A DNA stretch of 51,912 nt from Paraburkholderia franconis (GCF_009362735.1 NZ_WHNP01000054.1:1-51912), one strand, 5' to 3'; counted from the first letter of the stretch, positions 8,677 through 17,578 are shown. The notes: generated from the letters alone by a model not told the origin. Numbers and translations: made by a program.

Positions 8677-9395
8677 AGGTTCGCGATCTGCGCGTGAGCT
8701 ACGGCAACATCGAGGCGCTGCATGGCATCTCGCTCGATGTCCAGCCAGGCGAAATCGTTGCGTTGCTCGGCGCCAATGGCGCCGGCAAGACCACGACGCT
8801 CAGAACCATCTCAGGTCTGGTCCGCTCGCGCGCCGGACGGATCGCGCTCGCCGGACGGCCGCTGACGGGGCTGCAGGCTCATCAGATCGTCGCGCTCGGC
8901 ATTGGGCACGTGCCGGAAGGACGGCGGATGTTCGGGGCATTGACAGTCGAAGAGAATCTGCGGCTTGGCGGCTACCTGTTGCGACGCGACGCGGTTGCGC
9001 TCGAACGCCGGATCGCCGGACTCTACGAGACATTCCCGAGGCTTCGCGAGCGTCGCAGCCAGTTGGCGGGCACGCTCAGCGGCGGCGAACAGCAGATGGT
9101 CGCTATCGCGCGCGCGTTGATGCTCAAGCCGAAACTGGTGTTGCTCGACGAACCCTCGATGGGACTCGCGCCAAAACTGGTGCGCGCGATCTTCGGCATG
9201 ATCGCCGACATTTGCACCGAAGGCACTTCGGTGCTCCTGGTCGAGCAGAACGTGAGGCAGGCTCTTCGCATCGCGCACCGCGCCTATGTGCTCGAAAGCG
9301 GCAGCGTGGCGCTGTCGGGTGCGTCGCGGGAACTGGCGCAGGACAGCCGGGTACGCACCGCGTATCTCGGCGGCAGTGCGTCAGCGGCGGCGTGA
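8664..9395 (+). CDS. livF: LivF-type ABC transporter ATPase
   Basis: A 243-residue cytoplasmic ATPase, the second nucleotide-binding subunit of the Liv-type transporter. Walker A is LGANGAGKTTT near residues 35-45, the ABC signature LSGGEQQMVAIARAL near 138-152, and Walker B LVLLDEPSMGLAP follows. The ending with VRTAYLGG is typical of LivF. The start is a GTG at 8664, placed 6 bases after GGGGAGAAG and inside the end of the fused upstream gene. It is the last gene of the operon; the next gene is on the opposite strand. Confidence 0.93.
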   Translation: MELLEVRDLRVSYGNIEALHGISLDVQPGEIVALLGANGAGKTTTLRTISGLVRSRAGRIALAGRPLTGLQAHQIVALGIGHVPEGRRMFGALTVEENLRLGGYLLRRDAVALERRIAGLYETFPRLRERRSQLAGTLSGGEQQMVAIARALMLKPKLVLLDEPSMGLAPKLVRAIFGMIADICTEGTSVLLVEQNVRQALRIAHRAYVLESGSVALSGASRELAQDSRVRTAYLGGSASAAA

Positions 9396-9464
9396 CAGGC
9401 GAGGCGCGCGCCGGTTTCGCGCGACGATGACGGACCCGAGGTCTGCCGCTGAGCATCGCGCCGG

Positions 9465-9917
9465 TCAGTGCGGCTCACCCAGGCACGCGTCAGCGACGTC
9501 GACGATCGGCTCGCTGGCGGCGTGTGCTTCGGGGAAGCGATCGATGCATTTGATCTGCAGCAGCATCCACCACGTGCCGGGCGGGTCGTGGCCGAGCCAC
9601 ATTACCGTCGCGGCCGCTTTGGTCCGAAGCCGCCATCGCTGCCAGTCGGCGCCTGTCGGCGAAACGCGGCCCTGACTGTCCGTGTATTGGCCCGGGTCCA
9701 GATCGTAGCGTTTCAGATAGGCGGGATTGAGGCGCTCGTCGAGCGTAATTCGTCCGTCATGTGCGATGCGCGCCTGTTCACGCATCTCGTCCAGACTGAA
9801 GTCGCTCACCGCCCGGCTGACGATCAGCAATTCGACCAGCAGCGCTGCGCCAGCTACCAGACAAGTCGCGGCGATGCAGAGCGCGAGCAACGAGAAAATC
9901 CGCGTGCGTGCCATCAT
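9465..9917 (-). CDS. Hypothetical single-pass membrane protein
   Basis: A 150-residue protein I do not recognise. One strong hydrophobic segment lies at about residues 8-33, so it is likely anchored in the inner membrane with the rest outside, or exported. The remaining part is tryptophan-rich in the middle (DWQRWRLR, then WLGHDPPGTWWMLLQIKCIDRFPE). Two ATGs stand side by side at the start, at 9917 and 9914; the binding site is weak. It faces the end of the Liv operon and does not obviously belong to it. Confidence 0.6.
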   Translation of the reverse strand: MMARTRIFSLLALCIAATCLVAGAALLVELLIVSRAVSDFSLDEMREQARIAHDGRITLDERLNPAYLKRYDLDPGQYTDSQGRVSPTGADWQRWRLRTKAAATVMWLGHDPPGTWWMLLQIKCIDRFPEAHAASEPIVDVADACLGEPH

Positions 9918-10245
9918 TTTCCGGGCCCCGCATTGCGATGAGAGAGCGTGCCGTGCCTGCGGGGAACGCAGGCGGATTCGACGGCTCCCGATTCAAAACA
10001 TACAACTTCGCATGCAAGTGGTCCAGACGGCAGCCGCACCCCGTGATCAGACACGGCGTGGGCATGGAAAACGTGCCATGTCCGGGATTGCGACCGTGCG
10101 CCGTGGCGGCGTGCCGCGCATCGCAAGCCACTCCGACGGACATGCGCATGGACGGGTAGTAGGATGAGTCATCACATCGACCAGTTGCCATAAGCCATGC
10201 CGTGCCAGTCTGCGCACATACACCGCTTTTTCAAGGAGCGACCTC
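9918..10245. other. Divergent intergenic region before the DUF1989 gene
   Basis: A 328-bp region between the hypothetical membrane protein (minus) and the DUF1989 gene (plus). It should hold promoters for both. A small inverted repeat CATGG, eight bases, CCATG lies at 10063-10080. I looked for a guanidine-type riboswitch because of the DUF1989 gene and did not recognise one. No other gene is seen. Confidence 0.4.
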
Positions 10246-11091
10246 ATGTTGAATTACCCTGCCGCGTATCAATCGACAACAGGTTCCGCGCTCGATGTCG
10301 ACAAGGATTTCTATCGACGCATCGCGACCGAACAGGATAGTCGCGAGCTGGTCGAGTCGATCGTCGTTCCGATCCGCTCGGGCCGGGCGTGGACCGTGCC
10401 CGCTGGCCACGTGTTCCGCATTGTGACGATCGAAGGACCGCAGGTTGCGGACCTCAATATCTGGAACCAGCACAATCCGCGCGAACGGATGTGGGCGTCG
10501 CGCACGCGTCAGCTTCAGGCGGCTCATGTGAGCACGTTCGACCGGTTGTGGTCGACGCTGCCGTTCCTGCGCCCGATGGTGACGATCACCGACGACAGCC
10601 TCGCGAATTATGGTACCGACGAGCACGGGGGACGCGTGCACGATCTGCTTGGCACGCGTTGCGATCCATACGTGAATCGCATGCTGACAGGGGAAGATTT
10701 CCATTTCCATTGCCATTCGAACCTGACGCGCGCCATCGCGCCGTATGGCCTGACAGAGTACGACGTCCACGATGTGCTGAACGTATTCCAGTGCACCGGT
10801 TTGAATCTCGAGGACAAATACTTCATGAAAGCATGTCCCGCAAAAAAGGGTGATTATCTGGAGTTGTTCGCGGAGATCGATTTGCTGTGCGCCTTGTCAA
10901 CATGTCCGGGGGGCGATCTTTCGTTGCCGATGTGGGGCCCCGATGCGCGTGATCCGCTCGAAGTGTGTCGGCCGCTTGGCGTCGACGTTTATCGCGTCGC
11001 GCCGCAATTGCTCGCCGGATGGTCGCAGCCACCTGTGGCGGCTTACAAGGGGCAGCATGGTTTGACGTTACAGGTGCCCGACTGGAAATAA
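10246..11091 (+). CDS. DUF1989 protein (urea-carboxylase-associated / carboxyguanidine-deiminase-like family)
   Basis: A 281-residue protein of the DUF1989 family. Members include the urea-carboxylase-associated proteins, some shown to be the two subunits of carboxyguanidine deiminase. Family hallmarks seen: RSGRAWTVPAGHVFRI, GPQVADLNIWN, HDLLGTRCDPYVNRML and FHFHCHSNLTRAI, with Cys and His residues that could bind metal or take part in catalysis. Further cysteines lie in the second half (FQCTGLN, STCPGGDLS). A good site AAGGAG at 10233-10238 precedes the ATG. No urea carboxylase, guanidine transporter or second DUF1989 gene is nearby, so the substrate is open. The neighbouring amino-acid transport and oxidation genes hint at nitrogen metabolism. 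Confidence 0.85.
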   Translation: MLNYPAAYQSTTGSALDVDKDFYRRIATEQDSRELVESIVVPIRSGRAWTVPAGHVFRIVTIEGPQVADLNIWNQHNPRERMWASRTRQLQAAHVSTFDRLWSTLPFLRPMVTITDDSLANYGTDEHGGRVHDLLGTRCDPYVNRMLTGEDFHFHCHSNLTRAIAPYGLTEYDVHDVLNVFQCTGLNLEDKYFMKACPAKKGDYLELFAEIDLLCALSTCPGGDLSLPMWGPDARDPLEVCRPLGVDVYRVAPQLLAGWSQPPVAAYKGQHGLTLQVPDWK

Positions 11092-11167
11092 TCGATACGC
11101 GACAGTCGCGAGTGTGGGCGCCCCTGCTATCAACGGGATGAACTGTAGCGTCTGGAACATCCGTCAA

Positions 11168-11199
11168 CCAGGGAGTCGTGTGGGAAGCACGGTCCCTGG
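11168..11199. terminator. Stem-loop between convergent genes
   Basis: CCAGGGA at 11168-11174 pairs with TCCCTGG at 11193-11199, and inside it CGTG pairs with CACG around the loop TGGGAAG. It lies 77 bp after the DUF1989 gene and before the convergent lipoprotein gene. There is no clear T run, so a factor-independent terminator role is only possible. The rest of the 11092-11411 gap shows no gene. Confidence 0.4.
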
Positions 11200-11411
11200 G
11201 CTTGCCGCGACCATGAATGACCTTTCTACGCGGGAACGATTAACGGCCTCGCTTCGATATGAGCGTGTACGACGGCTTCGCGCTGCCTCATGAGACTTGC
11301 TTTTTCAGTTGAGGAGGGAGTAAGGGGCATAGAAAGCCACCACTGCCACCAGACGCTCGGCATGACGACGGAACGCTCAGCGCGCGTCCGTTGGACCGCT
11401 GAGGTTCGACG

Positions 11412-12053
11412 CTACATGCTCTCAGCCGGCTGGATGCCATGTTCAGGTGGCGGTTCGACGCTGTTTTCCGGTGCTGGCTGGCCCTCTTCTTTCGGAAGTG
11501 GCTCGACGCTCTCGGCGGTGGCCGGCGAAATGCCCTTGGCCACGACGGGTGGCTCGACGCTCTCGGCGGTGGGCGGCGAAATGCCCTTGGCCACGGCGGG
11601 TGGCTCGACGCTCTGCGCGGCGGCCGGAGGATTGCTGTTGCCCGCGACGGGCGCTTCTACAATTGGCGCCGGGGCTCTGTGCTGCAGTTCGGTGCTCAGG
11701 CCCGTTCCGACGTTCGAGGTGGTGGTGTTCGCGCTCTTGAGGACGCCGCGCGCATCGAACAGGAACACCGCCGCCGACGTGTGCGTGTCGGCACCACCGA
11801 CCAGCGACCCGATAATCGGGATGTAGTTTTCAGGGTGCGGCCTCGACGTCACATACGTGTAAACGAGCAGCATCGAACCATCGTCGAGCGCGGTCTGCAC
11901 TGATGCCGGGCCGAGCGTGGCCGTCACTTCCTGAATCGTCGTCACGCCACGCCTGAAGGTCGCCATCTGTTCAGGCCTCACTTCGACCCCGGCGGACATG
12001 CAACCGACCAGCAGCGCACTGCTCAGCAGCCCGAGTACCAATCCGTGTTTCAT
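11412..12053 (-). CDS. SmpA/OmlA(BamE)-like lipoprotein with 17-residue tail repeats
   Basis: A 213-residue predicted lipoprotein. The signal peptide ends in a lipobox with Cys18 (LLVGCMSAG). The next 80 or so residues resemble the small SmpA/OmlA or BamE-like fold: FRRGVTTIQEVTATLGPAS followed by a strand with LLVYTYVTSRP. A glycine- and alanine-rich segment (IPIIGSLVGGADTHTSAAV) may touch the membrane. The C-terminal 80 residues are low complexity, rich in Pro, Val, Glu and Ala, built from a 17-residue unit of the type SVEPPAVAKGISPPTAE. The repeats are encoded by 51-bp direct DNA repeats and may vary in number between strains. Function unknown, probably in the cell envelope. Confidence 0.78.
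   Translation of the reverse strand: MKHGLVLGLLSSALLVGCMSAGVEVRPEQMATFRRGVTTIQEVTATLGPASVQTALDDGSMLLVYTYVTSRPHPENYIPIIGSLVGGADTHTSAAVFLFDARGVLKSANTTTSNVGTGLSTELQHRAPAPIVEAPVAGNSNPPAAAQSVEPPAVAKGISPPTAESVEPPVVAKGISPATAESVEPLPKEEGQPAPENSVEPPPEHGIQPAESM
11500..11620. repeat. 51-bp tandem direct repeats inside lipoprotein gene
   Basis: Two nearly identical 51-bp units begin at 11500 and 11551, and a partial third begins at 11602. Each starts GGCTCGACGCTCT on the plus strand. The period of 51 is a multiple of three and keeps the reading frame, giving a 17-residue protein repeat. Confidence 0.85.
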
Positions 12054-12283
12054 GTCGCCCCCGCGCCCAAGTTATTTAATTCTAGGACGGCGCAATGCGG
12101 TCGGCACGCGGCGAGAAATCGGTGTCGGTCCACCTGACCTTGCCGGTTACGCAGTTGTGTCTTTCAACCCCGTCCCGGCGTGCGATACCGATTTTCGCCA
12201 CGGCGGCGTACGTACAAGCACGCTCGATCCGGGGAGCTAATCGAAGACAAGGGGGCCGCGTCAGCGATCCGATCGGCACATCA

Positions 12284-13204
12284 TTACGACCGCCTCCGCT
12301 TTAGTTCATCGATGCGGAGACGATAGCTTCGTAGCAGACAAACCTTATCGCCACACACGTTGCGCGAATTGCGAAGCCATGCTCGTTGATCCGCTCGCAA
12401 TCGCGTCTTGTTAGCCGCTACCTTCAGCTTTTGATGATAGATTTCTGCCAATGTCTGGTCGACACGGGCAAGTTCCGCGTCGCCGCAAATCAGCTGCGCT
12501 TGAACAGATATGAGCTTGCTGCAATCAAAACTATGCATCAACGCAGCCTTCGTCTTGTCTTGAGTTTCCAGCAGCCCCGGCTTGCATAGCCCTTGCAGCG
12601 ACTTGCAAGCAACGTCACGTCCGACCCATGCCATCTCTTGTGCGCCATATTGTTTAACGAAACGATTGATGCCTTCGTGGCTTACGCCCCTTTGCATTGC
12701 GTTTGCCGCGATTATTTCGTTGCAAAGCGAGTCCTCAGCGTAGGTTCGCCCATCGCGTCGGTAGCAACTGTGAAAACCGAGCAGCCCGGTACCAACAACG
12801 CTTCGGCGTTCCCCTGAAGCGAACAGGATTGAAGCGCAAGCGGACGCACATTTGGCATTATCTGGAACCGTTGTATAGACGCGGACTCTGTCCATTGCAT
12901 CGACAACCCGAAACGCGGCTTCAACATTTCCTCCTGGGCTACTTAAAACAAGGGCAACGAGTCCTTCGTCATCTCGGTCAGCCATTTTGGCGACTGCGAG
13001 AAACTTCTCTGCATCACCGTCCTGAATCCTCCCTTCCCCGATAACCATCCTTAGCTCAAGTTGTGGTTGGTAGTAGATCCTGAAGTCCATCCCGAGCGCC
13101 AGACCCGGAAACATAAGCACAGTGAAACCAAGCCAGGAAAGCAACCGTTGGATCAAGCCTTGAGCCGATGCGCCTCTGGCTGTTGGGTGCTGAGTGCTGC
13201 CCAT
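12284..13204 (-). CDS. Exported ClpP-like protease fused to an LprI (DUF1311) domain
   Basis: A 306-residue protein with two parts. After an N-terminal hydrophobic segment (about residues 21-38) comes a ClpP/crotonase-fold region: VLSSPGGNVEAA (87-98) is the oxyanion-type loop, KCASACASILF (118-128) has the probable nucleophile Ser121, and LLGFHSC (141-147) has a candidate His145. The last 80 residues (DCSKLISVQAQLIC, then LARVDQTLAEIY, then QRAWLRNSRNVC) are an LprI/DUF1311 domain, a small Cys-rich fold known from lysozyme-inhibitor lipoproteins. The start at 13204 follows GAGGAGAAATTC and gives a sensible signal region. It likely acts in the periplasm. The substrate is unknown. Confidence 0.8.
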   Translation of the reverse strand: MGSTQHPTARGASAQGLIQRLLSWLGFTVLMFPGLALGMDFRIYYQPQLELRMVIGEGRIQDGDAEKFLAVAKMADRDDEGLVALVLSSPGGNVEAAFRVVDAMDRVRVYTTVPDNAKCASACASILFASGERRSVVGTGLLGFHSCYRRDGRTYAEDSLCNEIIAANAMQRGVSHEGINRFVKQYGAQEMAWVGRDVACKSLQGLCKPGLLETQDKTKAALMHSFDCSKLISVQAQLICGDAELARVDQTLAEIYHQKLKVAANKTRLRADQRAWLRNSRNVCGDKVCLLRSYRLRIDELKRRRS

Positions 13205-13550
13205 GAATTTCTCCTCGGAATGGTTCTGATTTTCGCGTTTTTGAGCCGCCAGCGGCGTGCGCAACGACTGCCATATGTGCACACCAGCGTATTTGTTTTC
13301 GGCTGCCTGGCCGTGTGGACGGCTTCGGCCCGTTGGCGACGCTCGCGCAGCGGGGCTTGCTCGAGGCCTGTCTCGGCACCCGCCGGAAAGCGCCGTCCTT
13401 TAGCGGCGCACACCGCGTCCGGTCCGGCCACTGGACATCTTGTTGGCGCAACTGAGCCCCAAGGTTTGCCTGCGCCCTGCCGATAGACAGATAACCGGAC
13501 GTGCAGGTGCCCTTCGAGCCAACTGATCCCGTAGCGAGCCGAGTAGCGAG

Positions 13551-14095
13551 ATGAGAAACCCGTTTGCAACAAGCAAGCTCCCGTACTCCCGTTTCGACAC
13601 CGCCCTCACACCGCCCAGCCGGCAATTCGACGCGTGGCGCGAAGCCATCAGCGTCATCTTCGACACCCGCACCAGCGCGCCGACCGACGCCGGATTCCGC
13701 TGCAGTGTCAGCGCCTATCTGTTCGGCGATATGGCCATCGGCATGGTCCATACTGGCGCCCAGCACTACGATCGATCGAAGTCGAAAATCGGCCGCGACA
13801 GTCAGGATCACTACGTGCTCCAGTTTTACCTCGACGGAACTTGCGGCAGCCGGAATACACGTGCGGGCGTGAGCACGCGGCCCGGCGAACTCTTCATCGT
13901 CGACGCGGCACAACCGCTCGCCACGACGGTCACCGAAAGCGATTTCCTGAATCTTGTCGTGCAAGGCGCTTGCTGGCCCCGCTTCTGCGCTTGCCCGGAG
14001 GGACACACGATGATCACGCAAATGGCGCATGGAAAGGACTGGCACGAGTGGATCGCGATGATGCGTTGAGAATCTCCCGCCCCCCGGTACGGTGA
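13551..14095 (+). pseudogene. Broken AraC-family regulator, N-terminal domain only
   Basis: The first 140 residues match the AraC-binding-like (cupin) sensor domain: FDAWREAISVIFDTR near residue 26 and the ending STRPGELFIVDAAQP. At about 13965 the homology jumps to another frame, reading RRLLAPLLRLPGGTHDDH, the expected continuation. After that the helix-turn-helix part is missing. So the gene has a frameshift and a lost 3' half. It cannot work as a normal DNA-binding regulator. Confidence 0.7.
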
Positions 14096-14303
14096 GCGCG
14101 AAGGGCCGGCTTTGAGACAGCGTGACAAGCCTTCGCGACATCCGGAAAAGTTTCTGGTCATTTCGGCGGCGGCGCTTGAACCGCACGCGCTGCCGTGCAA
14201 ACATCCGCACGCAATAATGCGGCGCGGTTCCCGTGCCGCGGCATCGGCGCTGGTTCGCGCCGGATGGCGATCTGTCGCGCGGGCCGCTAACCGGCGTGTG
14301 TTT

Positions 14304-14323
14304 AGCCCGGCTTACGCCGGGCT
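14304..14323. terminator. Perfect stem-loop, possible terminator
   Basis: AGCCCGGC, loop TTAC, GCCGGGCT: an 8-bp perfect GC-rich stem. It lies in the 397-bp stretch 14096-14492 between the broken AraC gene and the small gene at 14493. That stretch holds no gene I can support. The T run after the stem is weak on both strands. Confidence 0.5.
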
Positions 14324-14492
14324 CTCTCATGCTTGCGCGTGCGATGGGGGATAGGCGCGACGTCAAGATCCCGACGGTCGCGAACGACTGCCCCAACGGA
14401 CTGGTCGAGCGCCTGGCTGTACATGTCACAGGGTACGCTACGTAAGCAACCCTGACACCTGACCCGACGACAAGGACACTCGGCGCTCCATA

Positions 14493-14699
14493 TCATCGGG
14501 CTGGTCGATGAATGCGCGCAAAGCTGCGGAGCAGCGAGTCTCCGTCGTGCGTGACACGAGGGCGCACCGCGCCGCCCGCGAGCCGCTCAATTGCGACAAG
14601 CTGCCGTTCAAGCAACGTCTTTAGCTCTTTCCGGTCGGCAATCTGATCGGCCGAGTCTTTCACCAGCATCAATGTCGCGAATTCGTGAGCGCTGAGCAC
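14493..14699 (-). CDS. Small conserved-looking hypothetical protein
   Basis: A 68-residue soluble protein that I cannot name. It opens with LSAHEFATLMLVKDSADQI and continues with two predicted helices (ELKTLLERQLVAIERL), ending in a basic tail. The GTG at 14699 is preceded by AGGAG at good spacing and is preferred to a TTG at 14717. I have a weak impression of similar small proteins in Burkholderia. No neighbour suggests a role. Confidence 0.55.
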   Translation of the reverse strand: MLSAHEFATLMLVKDSADQIADRKELKTLLERQLVAIERLAGGAVRPRVTHDGDSLLRSFARIHRPAR

Positions 14700-14826
14700 G
14701 CACTGCTCCTGACGCAAAGAGATTACTGGGTAGTCAGAGATGGAAACGTTGCACGCCGATCGTCACCGGTGACGCGCAATCGCGTCGATAGCGCCCGCAG
14801 TCTGCGCTGGGGATGCGACTGCACGC

Positions 14827-15069
14827 GTGATGGATGTCTACCGCCGGCGACTCGACACGCTCACCAGCGAAGGGAATCTCGCTGACGGAGCGCGTCGGGC
14901 AGAAGCACTGGAATTTCAGATTAACCTCGCGGCGATGCACGCGGAGCGCGCTGCGCTACTGGCATTGCACAACGCGCAGGAGATCAATGACGAGACGTTG
15001 AGCAAGCTGATGCGGGAAGTGGATCTTTCGGAAACGGCACTGACGACCCGCGGGCAGGTGGAGACGTGA
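14827..15069 (+). pseudogene. C-terminal remnant of a CPA1-type Na+/H+ antiporter
   Basis: About 80 residues with the pattern VYRRRLDTLTSEG, then LNLAAMHAERAALLAL and INDETLSKLMREVDLSE. This is the cytoplasmic helical tail typical of bacterial NhaP-type antiporters (AERAALYRLRR, INDETLRRLxRELDL). No transmembrane part lies upstream, where the frame carries only scattered sequence. It is most likely the end of a deleted antiporter gene. Being next to another ion-transport-like membrane gene and a broken Ca2+/H+ exchanger, it may mark the remains of an ion-homeostasis cluster. Confidence 0.6.
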
Positions 15070-15113
15070 ACAGGCTTGAGCACGGGCCGGATCAATCCGT
15101 AAGGTCCAGAAAA

Positions 15114-15758
15114 TCAGCCTCCTAAAGCGATGATGATCGCAAGCAGCGCGACGCCAATTCCGGACATTGCGAGACCGGTCGCCCATGATCTTCCGCGCGT
15201 GTAGCGACCGAGCGCAAAACCGCCGATGAACAGCGTGACAATTGCCAGCATGTTCGAGACACGCAATGCCAGCTCTATTTCCGTGATGAAGATGAATGGA
15301 ATCACAACCGGGAAGGTTGCCAGCACGACGAGAGAGAATATGCCGAACGCAGCAGCATAATCCCTCCCGCCCAGTCGGACAGGTGGCGCGCTTACTGTAA
15401 GCAGCCCCTGATGCAGTGAATCAAGCACTACGGGCTGGACGATGGCTGCGAAGAGTTGCGGGAGCGCATCTGTAATCAGGCGGTGCGTTTCAGGCTTATC
15501 GTGTGTCGATCGAAGCTGCGCAAGCAATGTATTCTTCCTGCGTCGCTCGGTTGCCGTGCGTACGAGGTACATGACGGCATCCACGAGCCCCCAGGCGAGG
15601 TTGCAGCCGAGCGCGGTGAACATCATTGTCCGGACTTCCTGGTGACCGGCGGTCGCAACGCTGAGGGCGCCTGTGAACGAGAGTGCCATCAACACACCAA
15701 AAACGATCTCACTCACTCTGTCGATCGGGTCAAGCAAGGGTTCGCGTTCGTTTGACAT
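15114..15758 (-). CDS. Predicted VIT1/CCC1-like or related membrane protein
   Basis: A 214-residue membrane protein with about five hydrophobic segments. It begins with DPIDRVSEIVFGVLMALSFTGALSVA, and then ALGCNLAWGLVDAVMYLV. I associate this start with a family often labelled VIT1/CCC1-like, although the key metal-binding residues of true vacuolar iron transporters are not evident. The middle is soluble and charged (residues 68-95), with a final three-helix bundle. It may be a transporter or a general membrane protein. The gene stands alone with its promoter in the 15759-16287 region. Confidence 0.6.
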   Translation of the reverse strand: MSNEREPLLDPIDRVSEIVFGVLMALSFTGALSVATAGHQEVRTMMFTALGCNLAWGLVDAVMYLVRTATERRRKNTLLAQLRSTHDKPETHRLITDALPQLFAAIVQPVVLDSLHQGLLTVSAPPVRLGGRDYAAAFGIFSLVVLATFPVVIPFIFITEIELALRVSNMLAIVTLFIGGFALGRYTRGRSWATGLAMSGIGVALLAIIIALGG

Positions 15759-16287
15759 TTTAGGCGGCGCTCCTTGTTGTCCTTGCCTGATTACATCGAG
15801 CCGGCGGGCTCGCGGATAATCGCAATCGGACGAATCAACGAATGTGTCTGCGCATCCTGAGTATATACATTACGCAGGCCAATGCTGTCCGGGTCTGATC
15901 TACGATGGTCCGCTCTAGAGAGCACGTCGGCCCCGGGGAACGGCACGGCGCCCCTTGCTTCATGGCCGATCCCGGTCGCTGCCGTACCGGCGGTTGCCGA
16001 CCGACTCAAAACGACCCGAAGTTGCCTGCCGCATTCTCCAAAACAGATGTACGTGACCCAGCCCAAAGCCGACGTATTCCATGCTTCTTTGTAGAGTTGG
16101 ACTTTGGTCCATTAGTGGCAAAGCATGGATTGCCGCACTAGAGTGAGAAAGTCGCGACTAGCCGGGTGTCTGGGTATCTATGGTTTGCGACCGCACTGGC
16201 ACGCATGGCGCTCGATTCCCATCGTCGCGCCATGACCTCTACCCGGCACACCAGCGCGTGGAGGCCCCAGGACGAAGGAGACAATCC
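15759..16287. other. Divergent intergenic region with no gene
   Basis: About 530 bp between the VIT1-like gene (minus) and the Ca2+/H+ exchanger gene (plus). Small open frames lack ribosome sites and family patterns. The region should hold both promoters. No strong hairpin or riboswitch fold was recognised. Confidence 0.4.
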
Positions 16288-17360
16288 ATGCTAATGAGTT
16301 TGCTTCTTATCTTTGTTCCGATAGCGATTGCCCTAGAAGTACTCGCTTCCAATCATCATCTGCTCATTTTCATTGCCTCCTCTCTGGCCATCCTGCCTCT
16401 TGCCGGGTGGATGGGACATGCCACCGAGCTACTGGCCGAACATATGGGCGAGGGGGTCGGGGGACTTCTCAATGCGACTTTTGGCAACGCGGCCGAACTT
16501 ATCATCGCACTCGTCGCATTGCATGCCGGGCTCCATCAGGTAGTCGAAGCATCCATTGTCGGTTCGGTTGTAGGGAATATGCTGCTCGTGTTCGGCGGGG
16601 CGATGCTGGCCGGAGGAATACGCTATCCTGAGCAACAATTCAATCCGCTCGGCGCGCGCTCCCAGGCGACGATGCTCGTGCTCGCGGCCATCGCGCTTAT
16701 TCTTCCTGCCGCCTTCGAATCTGTAGAGGGCACGACAGCGATGCTGCACCGGCTCAGCATCTCGATTTCCGTCGTGCTCCTTCTCGTCTACGGGCTCTAT
16801 CTGATGTTCTCACTGATCACTCATCCGGAGCTATTCCGAAGTTCGAACGCCCCCGCGAGCGGCGCTCCCGAACAGGAGGAGAAGAAGGCGCACGTCTCCG
16901 TAGGACGTGCCTTGGCGGGATTGGCGGCAGCCACTGTGGGGACTGCGTGGATGAGTGAGATCATGGTCGGTTCAATCGAACCCATGGTGCACGAATTCGG
17001 CCTCAGCGACGTCTTCGTCGGTGCCTTTGTGGTCGCTCCATACTGGGAAATGCAGCTGAGCATTCAACGGCCATTACAGCAGCATTAGGTAATCGTATGG
17101 ATCTGTCGTTCTCTATCGCGATTGGATCGAGCGTGCAAGTGGCGCTATTTGTCGCGCCTGTCCTGGTGCTCACGAGCCTCTTTCTCGGACCGTCCCCGAT
17201 GGATCTGGCCTTTCGTCCAGACCTTGTCCTGATCGTTGTTCTGTCCGTGCTGGTCACGGCTCAAATGGCGAGCGACGGGCGCTCCGACTGGCTGAAGGGC
17301 ACGCAACTCCTGGTCGTTTATTTCGCCCTTGCTCTCATGTTTTTTTTCTTGCCGGGCTAA
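16288..17360 (+). pseudogene. Ca2+/H+ exchanger (CaX family) with a frameshift
   Basis: The family exports Ca2+ in exchange for protons through a membrane protein of about 350 residues with two alpha-repeats. The first frame (ATG 16288, AAGGAG seven bases before it) contains GHATELLAEHMGEGVGGLLN followed by TFGNAAELIIALVAL, the first repeat. At 17038-17039 two extra bases (or one missing) shift the frame: the expected ILGNAAEHSTAITAAL is readable from 17040 in the second frame. That frame runs through MDLSFSIAIGSSVQVALFVAP to a stop at 17360. The second alpha-repeat therefore lies out of frame. It is a recent break or a sequencing error, since both parts remain well conserved. Confidence 0.82.
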
Positions 17361-17578
17361 CGCGGGCTGAAAACGCCAGCGCAAAGGGGCCGGGATCTCA
17401 TCCGCGTTGCGCCCAAAGGCGAGAGGGGGCACAGACATCAAACACTAATGCCTGATGGCTGTTCAGACAGTTCGAGATCCAAGATGACGGATGACAAAAT
17501 GCGGATTCAACCGGTGGATGCAATAGTTTGGTGAAACCGTTCGGCTGGCGGATTGGGCCCTGACGTAGCATTGCTGCT

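Noticed and set aside
9918..10245. Possible guanidine riboswitch before the DUF1989 gene
   Set aside because: No guanidine-sensing fold could be recognised by eye; only a small inverted repeat is present.
13056..14429. A 457-codon open frame on the minus strand
   Set aside because: It overlaps the start of the ClpP-LprI gene and the broken AraC gene, is very rich in Arg and Ser, and has no family pattern. High GC creates such long antisense frames.
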